DNA of 64,000 nucleotides from Kaistella montana (GCF_024436175.1 NZ_JANFQP010000001.1:1054001-1118000); one strand, 5' to 3'. Shown: positions 17,291 through 26,180, numbered from the stretch's first letter. Made by a program: numbers and translations. Notes: a model not told the origin generated them from the letters alone.

Positions 17291-18423
17291 TACTTATTAA
17301 TTTTTAATTTTCTGGCGTCCCTTTCAAACCAAGTTTTTTTATCTTTTTTGAATTTTTTAAAATCCTTTTCAGCAGGATGACCTTTGAAAGGAAGATAATA
17401 TTCTACCTCGTTATTCGACGGTTTGAAGCCTGCATTTCTCCAAAATAAAACGTAAGAAAACTCATGTTTATCGAAGACCGGTTTCAAAATTTTTGTGAAC
17501 CATTGATCATCAGGAATTTGGTTATACCCAATTTCTCCAATCGCAGAAAATTTATGGTGCTGTTTTGCTGCTACATTCATATTTTCCAGAAGAGCATCCA
17601 ACTGTTTTGCGAACTTCGGACCTTCCTCAACCGAGCCACGCTGATAAGCATCAAATGAAAACATATCCACATAATCGTCACCTGGATATCTTTTCAAGTA
17701 CTCTTCAGGAGAATTAAATTCCGTACCGGTGTTATATACCGAGATCAGGTTATGGAGATTTTTTGTTTTCCGAAAGTAATCCAAAGTGTATCGGAATAAT
17801 TCCTTATATTCTTCATCAGAAGCTGAGTTTACGCCCCACCAAAACCATGTTCCCGTATGCTCGTGCCAAGGTCTCCATAAAATCGGAATTGGCTTTCCGT
17901 TTGCATCTTTTAAATCATCCAAAAAATCGGTAACTTGGTCAAGATAGGTTTTAAAAACCTCATTTTTTGAGCCGCCTGGTAAAATCTCTGCAATTGATTT
18001 ATTGGAAACATCCCATGCATTTTTACCAGTCATCGGGTTATTGGTGTGCCAACTGATGGTAATGATTCCGCCTCTTTGATGAGCTTCTTTGATATATTTC
18101 TTCATTTTATCGAAAGGAACCTCATCCAAATTCTTCTGATGACCGAGTTCCAAATCGCCAATTTCCCAGCCATAAACCGCCGGAAAATCGTTCACCGATT
18201 CTTTCACATCGCTTCTTCCTTCTTGGTATTTCCAATACACCCCATACGCCAAATCATCCTGATGCCCCACGAAATAGCCTTTTTTGTGGAATGTTGCTAA
18301 ATTTTGGTAGAGCTTAACGGTTTCCGGGGTAGCTTCAGGATCAGAAAGTTGGTATTGAGCATTAGAAAAGCCCATTACCAATGAAAAAATGATGATTGAA
18401 AGATTTTTGAAAAGCGATTTCAT
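17290..18423 (-). CDS. GH26 beta-mannanase, exported (second copy)
   Basis: Endo-acting beta-1,4-mannanase or mannobiohydrolase. The 377-residue product has a signal peptide ending near NAQ, then a single GH26 catalytic domain. Catalytic residues are in the expected contexts: acid/base Glu188 in WRPWHEHTGTWFWWG and nucleophile Glu297 in SAIGEIGYN. The opening GHQDDLAYGVYWKYQEGRSDVKESV is shared with the other GH26 in this operon, so the two are paralogues that have diverged considerably. No lipobox is visible, so it is probably periplasmic, or exported beyond. It lies 13 bases downstream of the cupin gene. Confidence 0.92.
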   Translation of the reverse strand: MKSLFKNLSIIIFSLVMGFSNAQYQLSDPEATPETVKLYQNLATFHKKGYFVGHQDDLAYGVYWKYQEGRSDVKESVNDFPAVYGWEIGDLELGHQKNLDEVPFDKMKKYIKEAHQRGGIITISWHTNNPMTGKNAWDVSNKSIAEILPGGSKNEVFKTYLDQVTDFLDDLKDANGKPIPILWRPWHEHTGTWFWWGVNSASDEEYKELFRYTLDYFRKTKNLHNLISVYNTGTEFNSPEEYLKRYPGDDYVDMFSFDAYQRGSVEEGPKFAKQLDALLENMNVAAKQHHKFSAIGEIGYNQIPDDQWFTKILKPVFDKHEFSYVLFWRNAGFKPSNNEVEYYLPFKGHPAEKDFKKFKKDKKTWFERDARKLKINK

Positions 18424-18436
18424 TCCTTAGTTAATT

Positions 18437-18778
18437 TTAGGCTCTATTATAATCATCCTCAATTCTTACAATATCATCTTCACCAAAATAAGTTCCGTAT
18501 TGAACCTCCACGAAAACAACAGGTTCAGTATTTTTGTTTTCAATTCTATGATGTGCTCCTTGTGGAATTTCAGCGACATCACCTGGTTTGTAATCTTTGA
18601 TAGAATCATTAATTGTGATGGTCCCCACGCCGGAAACGATGGTCCAAACCTCCCCTCTTTTGTGATGATATTGTAATGATAATCTGCCACCAGGATTAAC
18701 CTGTATTCTCTTCACTTTATGAGTATCGGCATCTTCTAATACCCAATATTCCCCCCAAGGTCTTACATCATGTTCCAT
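18437..18778 (-). CDS. Cupin, phosphomannose isomerase type II C-terminal family
   Basis: The 113-residue protein is a single cupin domain matching the mannose-6-phosphate isomerase half of ManC-type bifunctional enzymes: RPWGEYWVLEDADTHKVKRI, then metal-ligand motif LQYHHKRGEVWTIVSG and PQGAHHRIEN. There is no signal peptide, so it is cytoplasmic. Within a pathway that yields mannose-1-phosphate it could interconvert mannose-6-phosphate and fructose-6-phosphate; a phosphomannomutase would be needed in between and is not in the window. Stand-alone short cupins of this type are often annotated only by similarity, so activity is inference. It sits 50 bases after the putative glycan-binding gene. 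Confidence 0.82.
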   Translation of the reverse strand: MEHDVRPWGEYWVLEDADTHKVKRIQVNPGGRLSLQYHHKRGEVWTIVSGVGTITINDSIKDYKPGDVAEIPQGAHHRIENKNTEPVVFVEVQYGTYFGEDDIVRIEDDYNRA

Positions 18779-18828
18779 ATTTTAAGTTTTAATTATTAAT
18801 GATAATGAATAATAATGAATTGTAAATA

Positions 18829-19851
18829 TTAATTATTGAATTTTACTTGGATGTCATCCACATACATCGTTCCGATAGCTTCGGAAAGTGCCAACATCAC
18901 TCTATATTTCTCAGCCCCCTCGGGAATAGACAGTGTTTTCGAAAATTTCTGCCAATCTTTAACATCGGAAATAAAAAATACGGGCTGGTCTTCTCCTGTT
19001 TTCGAGCTTGTATTCTTAGTGAATTCTACAATCATCACCCCTTTATTCCATTCGTTTTTCCCAGGTTTCAGGTTATTGGTTTTTGCAAACGCAGAAACAT
19101 CCATTGTCTTAGCATCAGCGGGAATATCAGCAATTTGATCAACACCATACCACACCGGCTGATTGGAATTAAGCTTTAAACTAAAAGTCCCGGAATTTTT
19201 CTCTTCTGAGGATACTTCTGCAATTCCACGCCATCCTTGCAATCCAGTCTCAAATCCTGAATTGGTAAGCTTCAAAATTTCCAAAGGTGTAGCATCTGTA
19301 ATGACTTTAACTTCATATTTTTTGTTTTCTTCTTCTATCAGTTTATTATAATCATTCTGCGAAAGGGCATTTACTTTAACATCATCAAAATAAAAAATTC
19401 CCGTACACTCCGACAAAGCAAACATAAGTCGTGCTGACCGATCTTTATTTATTGGAATAATTTTTTTGTACTCAGACCAAGACGTTGTACCATCAAGCGA
19501 TACAATACTTTCGCCTTTACCATTAATTTCCAAAATCATAACTGCTTTATTCCATTCGCTTTTCCCTTTTTCAACGCCATCAACTTTCAGCCACGCTGAA
19601 ACTTGTAAAGCGGCCGTGTTTTTAGGGATACTAAATGTTTGGTCGATTCCCTTCCATGATGGCGAGGTATATTCAATAATGTTTCCGCTTTTTTCACCTG
19701 AATGTTTATCATACGGATTTATAATAAGTATATTCTCGCTCGTCCAATCAGATCCATCGAATTCAAACCCTCCATTTCTGATAAGATTATTTTGAGCAAA
19801 ACTTTCAAAACTAGTAAGAGCTAAAATTGTCAAAAATACTTTATATATCAT
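18829..19851 (-). CDS. Exported protein with two tandem carbohydrate-binding-like domains
   Basis: The 340-residue product has a signal peptide (MIYKVFLTILALTSFESFAQ) and an internal duplication. Residues 21-165 and 192-340 share the same order of motifs: a NGGFE/NSGFETG opening, GIDQTFSIP / GVDQIADIP, SAWLKVDG / SAFAKTNN, EWNKAVMILE / EWNKGVMIVE, W-Y/F-K-K-I-P, LMFALSE / VMLALSE and IFYFDDVKVN / TMYVDDIQVK. This is a beta-sandwich pattern like CBM4/9-type and DUF-class jelly rolls. No catalytic residues are visible. Its operon position suggests it binds mannan or its fragments, but it could equally belong to an uncharacterised enzyme class. I cannot assign it to a numbered CBM family. Confidence 0.7.
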   Translation of the reverse strand: MIYKVFLTILALTSFESFAQNNLIRNGGFEFDGSDWTSENILIINPYDKHSGEKSGNIIEYTSPSWKGIDQTFSIPKNTAALQVSAWLKVDGVEKGKSEWNKAVMILEINGKGESIVSLDGTTSWSEYKKIIPINKDRSARLMFALSECTGIFYFDDVKVNALSQNDYNKLIEEENKKYEVKVITDATPLEILKLTNSGFETGLQGWRGIAEVSSEEKNSGTFSLKLNSNQPVWYGVDQIADIPADAKTMDVSAFAKTNNLKPGKNEWNKGVMIVEFTKNTSSKTGEDQPVFFISDVKDWQKFSKTLSIPEGAEKYRVMLALSEAIGTMYVDDIQVKFNN

Positions 19852-19852
19852 A

Positions 19853-21034
19853 TTATTTTAATCTTTTTATAACTTCCAAACAAGCTCTGCTGTTATGATA
19901 TGGACATTTCCAGAAGCCAGCTTTGTCTTTTTTAATTTTAGAATAATCTGCATTTACTCCCCAAAACCATTCACCATTCTCTTCATCGATGAGGTATTTT
20001 TTTGTGAATCTCAAATTCTTCTCAAAAATATCAAGGTATTTTTCATCATCTGTAATTTGGAAGGCATTTATGAAACCAATCCACAATTCTGCTTGTGGCC
20101 ACCAATGTTTTTCGGCAATGAGACGTTTTTCTTGCGGATCATATTCGTACCAAAGTCCGCCATCATCGTCCAAACCTTCTAGAGTAGAATCTGCCATTTT
20201 CACTGCATAATTTCGGTATTTTTGGATTAACTCTTCATCATTTGAAATTTCTGCGCACCAAAGCAGCAACCAAGCCGCTTCGATGTCGTGACCATAAGAA
20301 ATTACATCTTTTCTTTCGTTCCAATTTTCATCGAAAAACAGCTTCAAATGCCAAGATTCTTTATCAATAAAATGTTGGTCAATCGTCCTAAGAATATCGA
20401 TGATGGATTCGCGTAAATCCTTATCTTCCCAAACCAGATAAAGATTTGCAAAAGCCTCTGCAATGTGAAGATGGGTGTTCATCGTTTTCTTTTCATTGGC
20501 GTCTTTTTCACTTAACCGCATATCCTCAATTGGCTTCCAATCGGAAGTGAGGGCTTCAAAATATCCTTTATTCACTTTATCATAAGCATAATGCTGAATG
20601 CTTTTAAATAAAATAATTGCCAAATCCAGAGCTTCCTTATTTTTTGAAATTTTATAGAATTCACTTAAGCCATATATCACAAAAGCTAATGCATAAATCT
20701 GATTTTTAGGATCTTTTGGGGTTCCATCTGCGTGAATACTCCAAAAAATTCCTTTTGTTTCAGAATTATAGAATTTTGTTTTTATTTCTTCAAATGCAAG
20801 TTGTGCCAATTGGAAATGTTCAGGATTTTTGGTAACTGGAAATGCGGCTGCGAAAGTCCATAAGATTCTTCCATACAAAACGGAACCTTTTTCAGCATCG
20901 TAATTTTTGTTCTCGTTGAAATCTATTTCGCCAAGGAAACCTCCATTTTTTTCATCTATGGCATTATTGCTCCAATACTTTAAAATATTGTGGAGTTCTA
21001 ATTTTATTTCCGACGAAAGATATTGGTATGACAT
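19853..21034 (-). CDS. Mannobiose/cellobiose 2-epimerase (AGE family)
   Basis: Cytoplasmic epimerase that converts the reducing-end mannose of mannobiose to glucose, giving mannosyl-glucose. From the ATG at 21034 the product has 393 residues, the usual length; an upstream in-frame ATG at 21133 would add 33 residues of non-family sequence reading through a hairpin, so it is rejected. The AGE alpha/alpha-barrel motifs are present: GGFLGEIDF near the start, NTHLHIAEAFANLY, SYGHDIEAAWLLL, KHWWPQAELWIGF and CPYHNSRACLEV, which carry the conserved His residues. The partner GH130 phosphorylase is encoded just upstream, as in the B. fragilis mannan pathway. Confidence 0.9.
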   Translation of the reverse strand: MSYQYLSSEIKLELHNILKYWSNNAIDEKNGGFLGEIDFNENKNYDAEKGSVLYGRILWTFAAAFPVTKNPEHFQLAQLAFEEIKTKFYNSETKGIFWSIHADGTPKDPKNQIYALAFVIYGLSEFYKISKNKEALDLAIILFKSIQHYAYDKVNKGYFEALTSDWKPIEDMRLSEKDANEKKTMNTHLHIAEAFANLYLVWEDKDLRESIIDILRTIDQHFIDKESWHLKLFFDENWNERKDVISYGHDIEAAWLLLWCAEISNDEELIQKYRNYAVKMADSTLEGLDDDGGLWYEYDPQEKRLIAEKHWWPQAELWIGFINAFQITDDEKYLDIFEKNLRFTKKYLIDEENGEWFWGVNADYSKIKKDKAGFWKCPYHNSRACLEVIKRLK

Positions 21035-21055
21035 TTTTAATTCTTTTGAAATAAA

Positions 21056-21087
21056 GGCGAAGCCCGAAGAAAACTTCGGACAACGCC
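21056..21087 (-). repeat. Two-tier hairpin between the GH130 and epimerase genes
   Basis: Inner stem CCGAAG / CTTCGG (21064-21069, 21074-21079) with loop AAAA, and outer stem GGCG / CGCC (21056-21059, 21084-21087). It lies in the 70-base gap between two operon genes and lacks a T-run. Confidence 0.6.
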
Positions 21088-21104
21088 GTGAGAAACTACT
21101 ACAG

Positions 21105-22292
21105 TTATTTTTTAGCTTCGGAATTTTTATCAACTAAACTTATAATCGTTTGTACCGATTCATAAGAGGTAAATTGATCTTCCGGAGTATTAATGCAATA
21201 ATCTAAAAGCTGATCGATAGAAGACACCGCAACGTGCATTCTGGTATCCGATGAAGCGTAATAAATAAACACTTTTCCATCATCATCAGCGATCCATCCA
21301 TTTGAAAAAAGAACGTTGGACACATCTCCAATTCTTTCAATACCTTCCGGTGCCATAAAATATCCGGCAGGTTTGTGAATTACTTTTCCTAAATCACTCA
21401 AATCTGTCATAAACATATACAAAATGTAACGCAAACCAGCAGCTGTATTTCGAACTCCATGCGCGAGATGCAACCATCCTTTTTCGGTTTTAATTGGAGC
21501 CGGCCCAAGTCCATTTTTCAGTTCATAAACCGTATGATAGGTTTTACCATAAATAATGTGTTCGTTTTCTACCACAGGGTTATTCATATCGGTTACATAA
21601 CCTAAACCAATTCCGCCGCCACTTCCAACATCAATGAAGCCGTCTTGTGGGCGCGTATACAAAGCATATTTACCATCAACAAATTCCGGATGAAGCACCA
21701 CATTTCGCTGTTGTCCTGTATTTGAAATTAGATCCGGAAGTCTTTCCCAATTGATTAAATCTTTCGTTCTCACGATTCCTGCGTTGGCAATTGCCATTGA
21801 GGTATCTCCTTTTGGAGCTTTGGGATCTTTTCTTTCGGTACAAAAAATACCATAAATAAAACCATCTTCATGGTGAATCAAACGCATATCGTAAACGTTG
21901 GTATCAGGATTTCCATCAATTTGTGGAATTACGATTGGTTTTTCCCAGAATCTAAAATGGTCTACTCCATTTGGTGATTCGGCGATGGCAAAAAAAGATT
22001 TTCTGTCGTATCCTTCAACACGAACTGAAAGCAGATATTTTCCGTTCCATTTCATTGCACCGGCATTGAAAGCCGCATTAATTCCGAAGCGTTCCATCAA
22101 AAACGGGTTATTTTCTGCGTTGAAATCATAACGCCATTCCAAAGGCGCATGAGCCGCAGTAATTACAGGATTCTGATATCGGCTAACAAAACCGTTTCCC
22201 GCTTCCTCCACTAGTTGATTAGGTCTTGATATTAAACTCTCAAATTCAGTTTTAATTTGTTTTAACCTTTGTTCGTAACTATTCATATTCAT
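21105..22292 (-). CDS. GH130 4-O-beta-D-mannosyl-D-glucose phosphorylase
   Basis: Cytoplasmic phosphorylase that splits beta-1,4-mannosyl-glucose with phosphate into mannose-1-phosphate and glucose. The 395-residue product fits GH130 subfamily 1: NPVITAAHAPLEWRYDFNAENNPF, a single five-bladed propeller domain, NTNVYDMRLIHHEDG-like TNVYDMRLIHHEDG with the catalytic Asp135, and GIGLGYVTD with HTVYELKNGLGPAPIKTEKGWLH in the second half. No signal peptide. It is flanked by the symporter (13 bases) and the epimerase, the same neighbourhood as in the B. fragilis mannan locus. A second ATG two codons downstream is an equally good start. Confidence 0.92.
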   Translation of the reverse strand: MNMNSYEQRLKQIKTEFESLISRPNQLVEEAGNGFVSRYQNPVITAAHAPLEWRYDFNAENNPFLMERFGINAAFNAGAMKWNGKYLLSVRVEGYDRKSFFAIAESPNGVDHFRFWEKPIVIPQIDGNPDTNVYDMRLIHHEDGFIYGIFCTERKDPKAPKGDTSMAIANAGIVRTKDLINWERLPDLISNTGQQRNVVLHPEFVDGKYALYTRPQDGFIDVGSGGGIGLGYVTDMNNPVVENEHIIYGKTYHTVYELKNGLGPAPIKTEKGWLHLAHGVRNTAAGLRYILYMFMTDLSDLGKVIHKPAGYFMAPEGIERIGDVSNVLFSNGWIADDDGKVFIYYASSDTRMHVAVSSIDQLLDYCINTPEDQFTSYESVQTIISLVDKNSEAKK

Positions 22293-22305
22293 TTCAGTTT
22301 TAGTT

Positions 22306-23688
22306 TTATTGTGGATTATTTGCTCTTCGTGCGTTAAGTTCTGCTTCCATTTCAGTTATTTTTTTGTCATTTAAAGGATAAAAGAAAATAAAGACCACCG
22401 AAATAATTGCTGCAATTCCGGGGAAAATGCTCAACATCAGCTTAATTCCATTTAAAGTTCCATGTTCTTGAACCATATTTGCTTGAAAGCCATAATAGGC
22501 GAGAAGCCAACCTGTAAGTGAACCACCAATTGTCCAACCTAATTTTTGTGACATTGATGATGCGGAAAACACCAATCCGGTTGCTCTTCTTCCTTGGGTA
22601 TATTCAGAATAATCAGCACTATCGGCATACATCGACCAAATTAATGGGAAGATGCAACCCGCACACATGCTGATCAAAGCCTGTAAAACCATCGTGAGCA
22701 AAACATCATCTTTACCCAAATAAAAGAAGGAAACGCTTAAAACAGCCGCTGTGAACATCGCAAGAAGAAAAGTGTTTTTCTTACCTATCTTGTTCGCAAT
22801 TGGTGTTGCTAGAATTACTCCGACAATGTTTGCAGCTTGCCCTAAAACAAGATAAAGAGAAGTTGGTGTATTTTCGATTCCAAAAAGTTTAAAAGTATTC
22901 TGATTTTCAAAATAATATTTAAAATAATAAACCGCGGCGCCATCTCTAATTGAATTGAAAACCAGAGCTCCTACCCCAGCTCCGAGCAAAATCCACCAAG
23001 GTTTATTTTTCCATAAATCTTTTAAATCTTCTTTCAAATTACTCTGTTCATTGACCGGTTGAATTCTTTCTTTGGTTAAAAAGAAACAACCCCAGAAAAA
23101 CAAAGTTGTTAGAACTCCGAAAATCGTAATTGCCCAAAACCAACCTTCTGGGGAATTCATATTGCCCCCAAAATATTTAATTAATGGTTCCAAAAGCCAA
23201 AGAGCGAGCAAACTTCCACCAAATGCGAAAACCATTCGATAGGATGACAAACTATTCCTGTCTTTTCGATCGGAAGACATCACCCCCAAAAGCGATGCAT
23301 ACGGAACATTAATCAGCGAATACACCATCATCATTAAGGAATACGTGATGTAGGCATAAATAATTTTCCCTTTTTGGTCGAAATCGGGAACATAGAAGGT
23401 TAACACTCCGATTATTGCGAAAGGAATGGCTACCCAAAATAAGTACGGTCTAAATTTTCCCCATTTGGTTTTGGTGCGATCTGCCAAAATTCCTACGATT
23501 GGATCAAAAAAAGAATCCCAGATCCGGGTAATCAAGAACATAGTACCTACCACAGCAGGAGCGAGTCCAAAAACGTCAGTATAGAAAAGCATTAGATACA
23601 TGCTGAAAATTTTCCAAAACATCGACGATGCAAAATCGCCCAAACCGTAGCCTATTTTTTCACTTATGCCAACTTTAGAATTGCTCAT
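22306..23688 (-). CDS. Sugar:cation symporter of the GPH family
   Basis: The 460-residue protein has about 12 hydrophobic segments and the MelB/XynP-like GPH signature: EKIGYGLGDFASSMFWKIFSMYLMLFYTDVFG at the N-terminus and TRIWDSFFDPIVGILADRTKTKWGKFRPY. It sits in the inner membrane and would import a disaccharide with Na+ or H+. Its position between the GH26 gene (10 bases) and the GH130 gene (13 bases) makes mannobiose, or mannosyl-glucose, the likely substrate, as proposed for the equivalent B. fragilis gene. The assignment to family is firm; the substrate is inferred from context. Confidence 0.9.
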   Translation of the reverse strand: MSNSKVGISEKIGYGLGDFASSMFWKIFSMYLMLFYTDVFGLAPAVVGTMFLITRIWDSFFDPIVGILADRTKTKWGKFRPYLFWVAIPFAIIGVLTFYVPDFDQKGKIIYAYITYSLMMMVYSLINVPYASLLGVMSSDRKDRNSLSSYRMVFAFGGSLLALWLLEPLIKYFGGNMNSPEGWFWAITIFGVLTTLFFWGCFFLTKERIQPVNEQSNLKEDLKDLWKNKPWWILLGAGVGALVFNSIRDGAAVYYFKYYFENQNTFKLFGIENTPTSLYLVLGQAANIVGVILATPIANKIGKKNTFLLAMFTAAVLSVSFFYLGKDDVLLTMVLQALISMCAGCIFPLIWSMYADSADYSEYTQGRRATGLVFSASSMSQKLGWTIGGSLTGWLLAYYGFQANMVQEHGTLNGIKLMLSIFPGIAAIISVVFIFFYPLNDKKITEMEAELNARRANNPQ

Positions 23689-23698
23689 TTTTATATTA

Positions 23699-24829
23699 TT
23701 ATTTATAAATATTTAGTGTTTGAATATCTTTTAGAAAAAGAGTGTTCTTTAGATTAAAAAAATCAATAAAATCTTGCTCATTCGGATGCCCTTTGAAAGG
23801 AGTATAGTAATGCATTTTATTTTCCTGTGTCAGTCCATGATTTCTCCAAGCCAAAACGTATGAAATCTTATAGTCCCCAATTGCCTCGATCAGCGTTTTT
23901 GTCCAAAACTTGTTGTAAGGAATTTCTTCGTAACCAGTTTCTGCCAACGCTGGAATTTTGTGGTGTTCTTTTGCAATTTCATCCATTATTTTAAACTGTT
24001 TTTTAGAATTTTCCACAAAAGAAGTATTCTTAACCGGATTTTCCATTGCGTAAATATCGAAACTCACCATATCCACAAACTCATCACCTGGATACGCTTC
24101 CAGAAACTCTTCTTTGGTAGAAAAGTCTGAGGTATTATACACCCAAATTAAATTGTGAACATTCTTTTCGTGGGTTAAATACTTAAAAGTGAATTTCCAT
24201 AATTCTTGAAACTCTTTTGGAGTGACATTACCTTTTCCCCACCAAAACCAACTTCCAGTCAATTCATGATAAGGCCTGAATAAAATCGGTACATTTTTCC
24301 CATCTTTACCCTTTGGTGAAAGTAAATTTTTAGCAACTTTATCCAGCCAAGTTTTAAATTTTTCGTGATTTACATTCCCCGGAAGGATAGAAGCTACCGT
24401 TCCTACTACTTGATCTTTATTCCATCCATCTTTTCCTGTTTTAGGATTATTTGCATGCCAAGAAATTGTATTAATTCCCCCACTATTATAAACCTCTTCT
24501 ATCAATTTCTTTTGCTCTTTAAAGGTGAAAATATCAATACTTCCAAGTGCATCTTTTTCTATTCCACCGATGTCCCAACCGAAAACTGCGGGATAATCGC
24601 CCACAACTTCCTTCACATCACTTCTTCCTTTTTGCATTCTCCAGTTCACACCATACGCCAGATCATCCTGATGTCCGAACATAAACCCTTTATCCAAAAG
24701 CTTCCAAAGATTTTTGTAAAGATTCTGGGTTTCTGGAGTTGCATTTCTATCCGCCAAAGTAGATTGTGCGAAAGCAAAACCTCCCATCATTAAAAGAAAA
24801 ATTACAGAAAACTTCATCAAATAGCCCAT
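23699..24829 (-). CDS. GH26 beta-mannanase / mannobiohydrolase, exported
   Basis: The 376-residue product has an N-terminal signal peptide; MKFSV at codon 5 (24817) would give a more typical signal and may be the true start. A single GH26 domain carries the acid/base Glu189 in FRPYHELTGSWFWWG and the nucleophile Glu297 in PALAETGYE. It shares the GHQDDLAYGVNWRMQKGRSDVKEVV opening with the second GH26 of the operon. It is followed within 10 bases by the symporter, GH130 and epimerase genes, the same order as ManA and its partners in B. fragilis, so mannobiose release is the likely job. Only 3 bases separate it from the GH5 gene. Confidence 0.92.
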   Translation of the reverse strand: MGYLMKFSVIFLLMMGGFAFAQSTLADRNATPETQNLYKNLWKLLDKGFMFGHQDDLAYGVNWRMQKGRSDVKEVVGDYPAVFGWDIGGIEKDALGSIDIFTFKEQKKLIEEVYNSGGINTISWHANNPKTGKDGWNKDQVVGTVASILPGNVNHEKFKTWLDKVAKNLLSPKGKDGKNVPILFRPYHELTGSWFWWGKGNVTPKEFQELWKFTFKYLTHEKNVHNLIWVYNTSDFSTKEEFLEAYPGDEFVDMVSFDIYAMENPVKNTSFVENSKKQFKIMDEIAKEHHKIPALAETGYEEIPYNKFWTKTLIEAIGDYKISYVLAWRNHGLTQENKMHYYTPFKGHPNEQDFIDFFNLKNTLFLKDIQTLNIYK

Positions 24830-24832
24830 TTT

Positions 24833-26122
24833 TTATTCTGATTTTGAATATTTTTCGATGATTTTCCAAGTCGATTGATCGGAAATAAAAACCGAATTTA
24901 AACCTTGCTCTTCCATTGGTGGATCTCCCATAAAATCGTCGCCTTTTTTCCAGAAAACCTGCCCCGGAATTGGCTTTGCTTCACCTCCAAAAGACCAAAA
25001 AGCAACACCTGCAAATCTCCCATTCTTGTTTTTGGAAGATTGCCATAATTTCAAAGTAGTTTCAAAATACTGATCTCTCAAATTAGTCGAAGAATTGATG
25101 TCAAAAGAATGATGATCACGCGGGAAACCGAATTCTTCCAAAACCATTGGTTTGTTTATTTCATCAGCAATTTCGAGATGTTTTTGGATATAATCTACAC
25201 TTTTTTTTCTCGCATTTTCAAAACTTTCCTCCATCTTATTTTTGTCAAGCCAACCCCAATTTTTTGGCCAAATATGGATGGTTAAATAGTCTATATTTTC
25301 ATCCTGATGTGTTTGCTTAAACAAATCCCTATTTTCAGTTCCCATTTCGCCCTCACTTCCGGTGGTTACCAAGTGATTTTTATCTAAAGATTTAATTAAA
25401 GCCGAACTTTTCGCAAGAAATTTTTTATAATCTTCGTTTGCTATGGGTCTCATGGGACGAGGTTCATTCGCTATTTCCCAAGCCATCAAGGTTTTATCTT
25501 CCGTGTATTTTATACCATTTACGGTATTTTTTCTTTTAATAATTCTTTTAACTTGTTTAAAATATTGTTTCTGACAAGCATCACAGCTATAAAATTTAGA
25601 GGTATAATCTCTCCAATCATCCCAATTAAAAGGATTCCGAAGGGTTTCATCATCTATTTTTTTATTCCAGTTCAAGTATTGAAGCCAGCCGCCACTCCAT
25701 TCCCAATTATTTGAAAGGAAAAGAACAACCTTTATATCTAGTTTAGCGGCTTCATCCATCAAAATATCGAGGCCTTTAAGATTTTCATCATTGAATTTCC
25801 CAGCTTCGTATTGATAGGCGGGTTCTACTCGGTTGTTTCCATTTATTTTTCCGGTGCCTTCTGTCGCAACCAATACTCTGATATTGGTAACATTTTGCGA
25901 TTTCAAGAACGCTAATTCACTTTTCAAACGATTGATTCCTCGCTTTTCATCACTTTGAAGCCCCAAATACGATGCATACCAAAAATTGGTTCCTACAAAA
26001 TAATAAGGCTTATTGTTCAATATAAACTGCCCATTTTCCACGGAAACAAATTTCTGAGCTGAAATTCCTGATGAGATCAACACCAGCAATGCAAACATTA
26101 ATTTGGAAAACATTCGAGCCAT
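24833..26122 (-). CDS. GH5 (subfamily 7-like) endo-beta-1,4-mannanase, exported
   Basis: First gene of the minus-strand operon. The 429-residue product has a signal peptide (cleavage after about ISAQ, residue 23) and one GH5 barrel typical of mannanases: KPYYFVGTNFWYASYLG opening, acid/base Glu220 in MAWEIANEPRPM and nucleophile Glu330 in PMVLEEFGFPRD. The inserted CDACQKQYFKQVKRI stretch with two Cys lies between them. No lipobox is seen; final location, periplasm or outside, is open. It faces the AraC regulator gene across a 150-base divergent promoter region. Confidence 0.91.
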   Translation of the reverse strand: MARMFSKLMFALLVLISSGISAQKFVSVENGQFILNNKPYYFVGTNFWYASYLGLQSDEKRGINRLKSELAFLKSQNVTNIRVLVATEGTGKINGNNRVEPAYQYEAGKFNDENLKGLDILMDEAAKLDIKVVLFLSNNWEWSGGWLQYLNWNKKIDDETLRNPFNWDDWRDYTSKFYSCDACQKQYFKQVKRIIKRKNTVNGIKYTEDKTLMAWEIANEPRPMRPIANEDYKKFLAKSSALIKSLDKNHLVTTGSEGEMGTENRDLFKQTHQDENIDYLTIHIWPKNWGWLDKNKMEESFENARKKSVDYIQKHLEIADEINKPMVLEEFGFPRDHHSFDINSSTNLRDQYFETTLKLWQSSKNKNGRFAGVAFWSFGGEAKPIPGQVFWKKGDDFMGDPPMEEQGLNSVFISDQSTWKIIEKYSKSE

Positions 26123-26158
26123 TCTTAAATTTTATAGTTATTAACAATATATTAATGT

Positions 26159-26166
26159 CAAATATA
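26159..26166 (-). promoter_or_regulatory. Candidate -7 box of the mannan operon
   Basis: On the minus strand the bases read TATATTTG, an exact TAnnTTTG match, 37 bases before the GH5 start codon. No TTG lies at the usual distance, which would fit a regulator-dependent promoter. Confidence 0.4.
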
Positions 26167-26172
26167 ATCCGT

Positions 26173-26180
26173 TAAATTTG
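26173..26180 (+). promoter_or_regulatory. Candidate -7 box of the araC-type gene
   Basis: TAAATTTG, an exact TAnnTTTG match, about 92 bases before the regulator start codon and only six bases from the opposing box of the mannan operon. No TTG is at the expected spacing. Confidence 0.35.

Noticed and set aside
21034-21133. Upstream extension of the epimerase start
   Set aside because: Adds 33 residues (Cys, Ser and Arg-rich) outside the family and reads through a hairpin; the ATG at 21034 gives the standard N-terminus.
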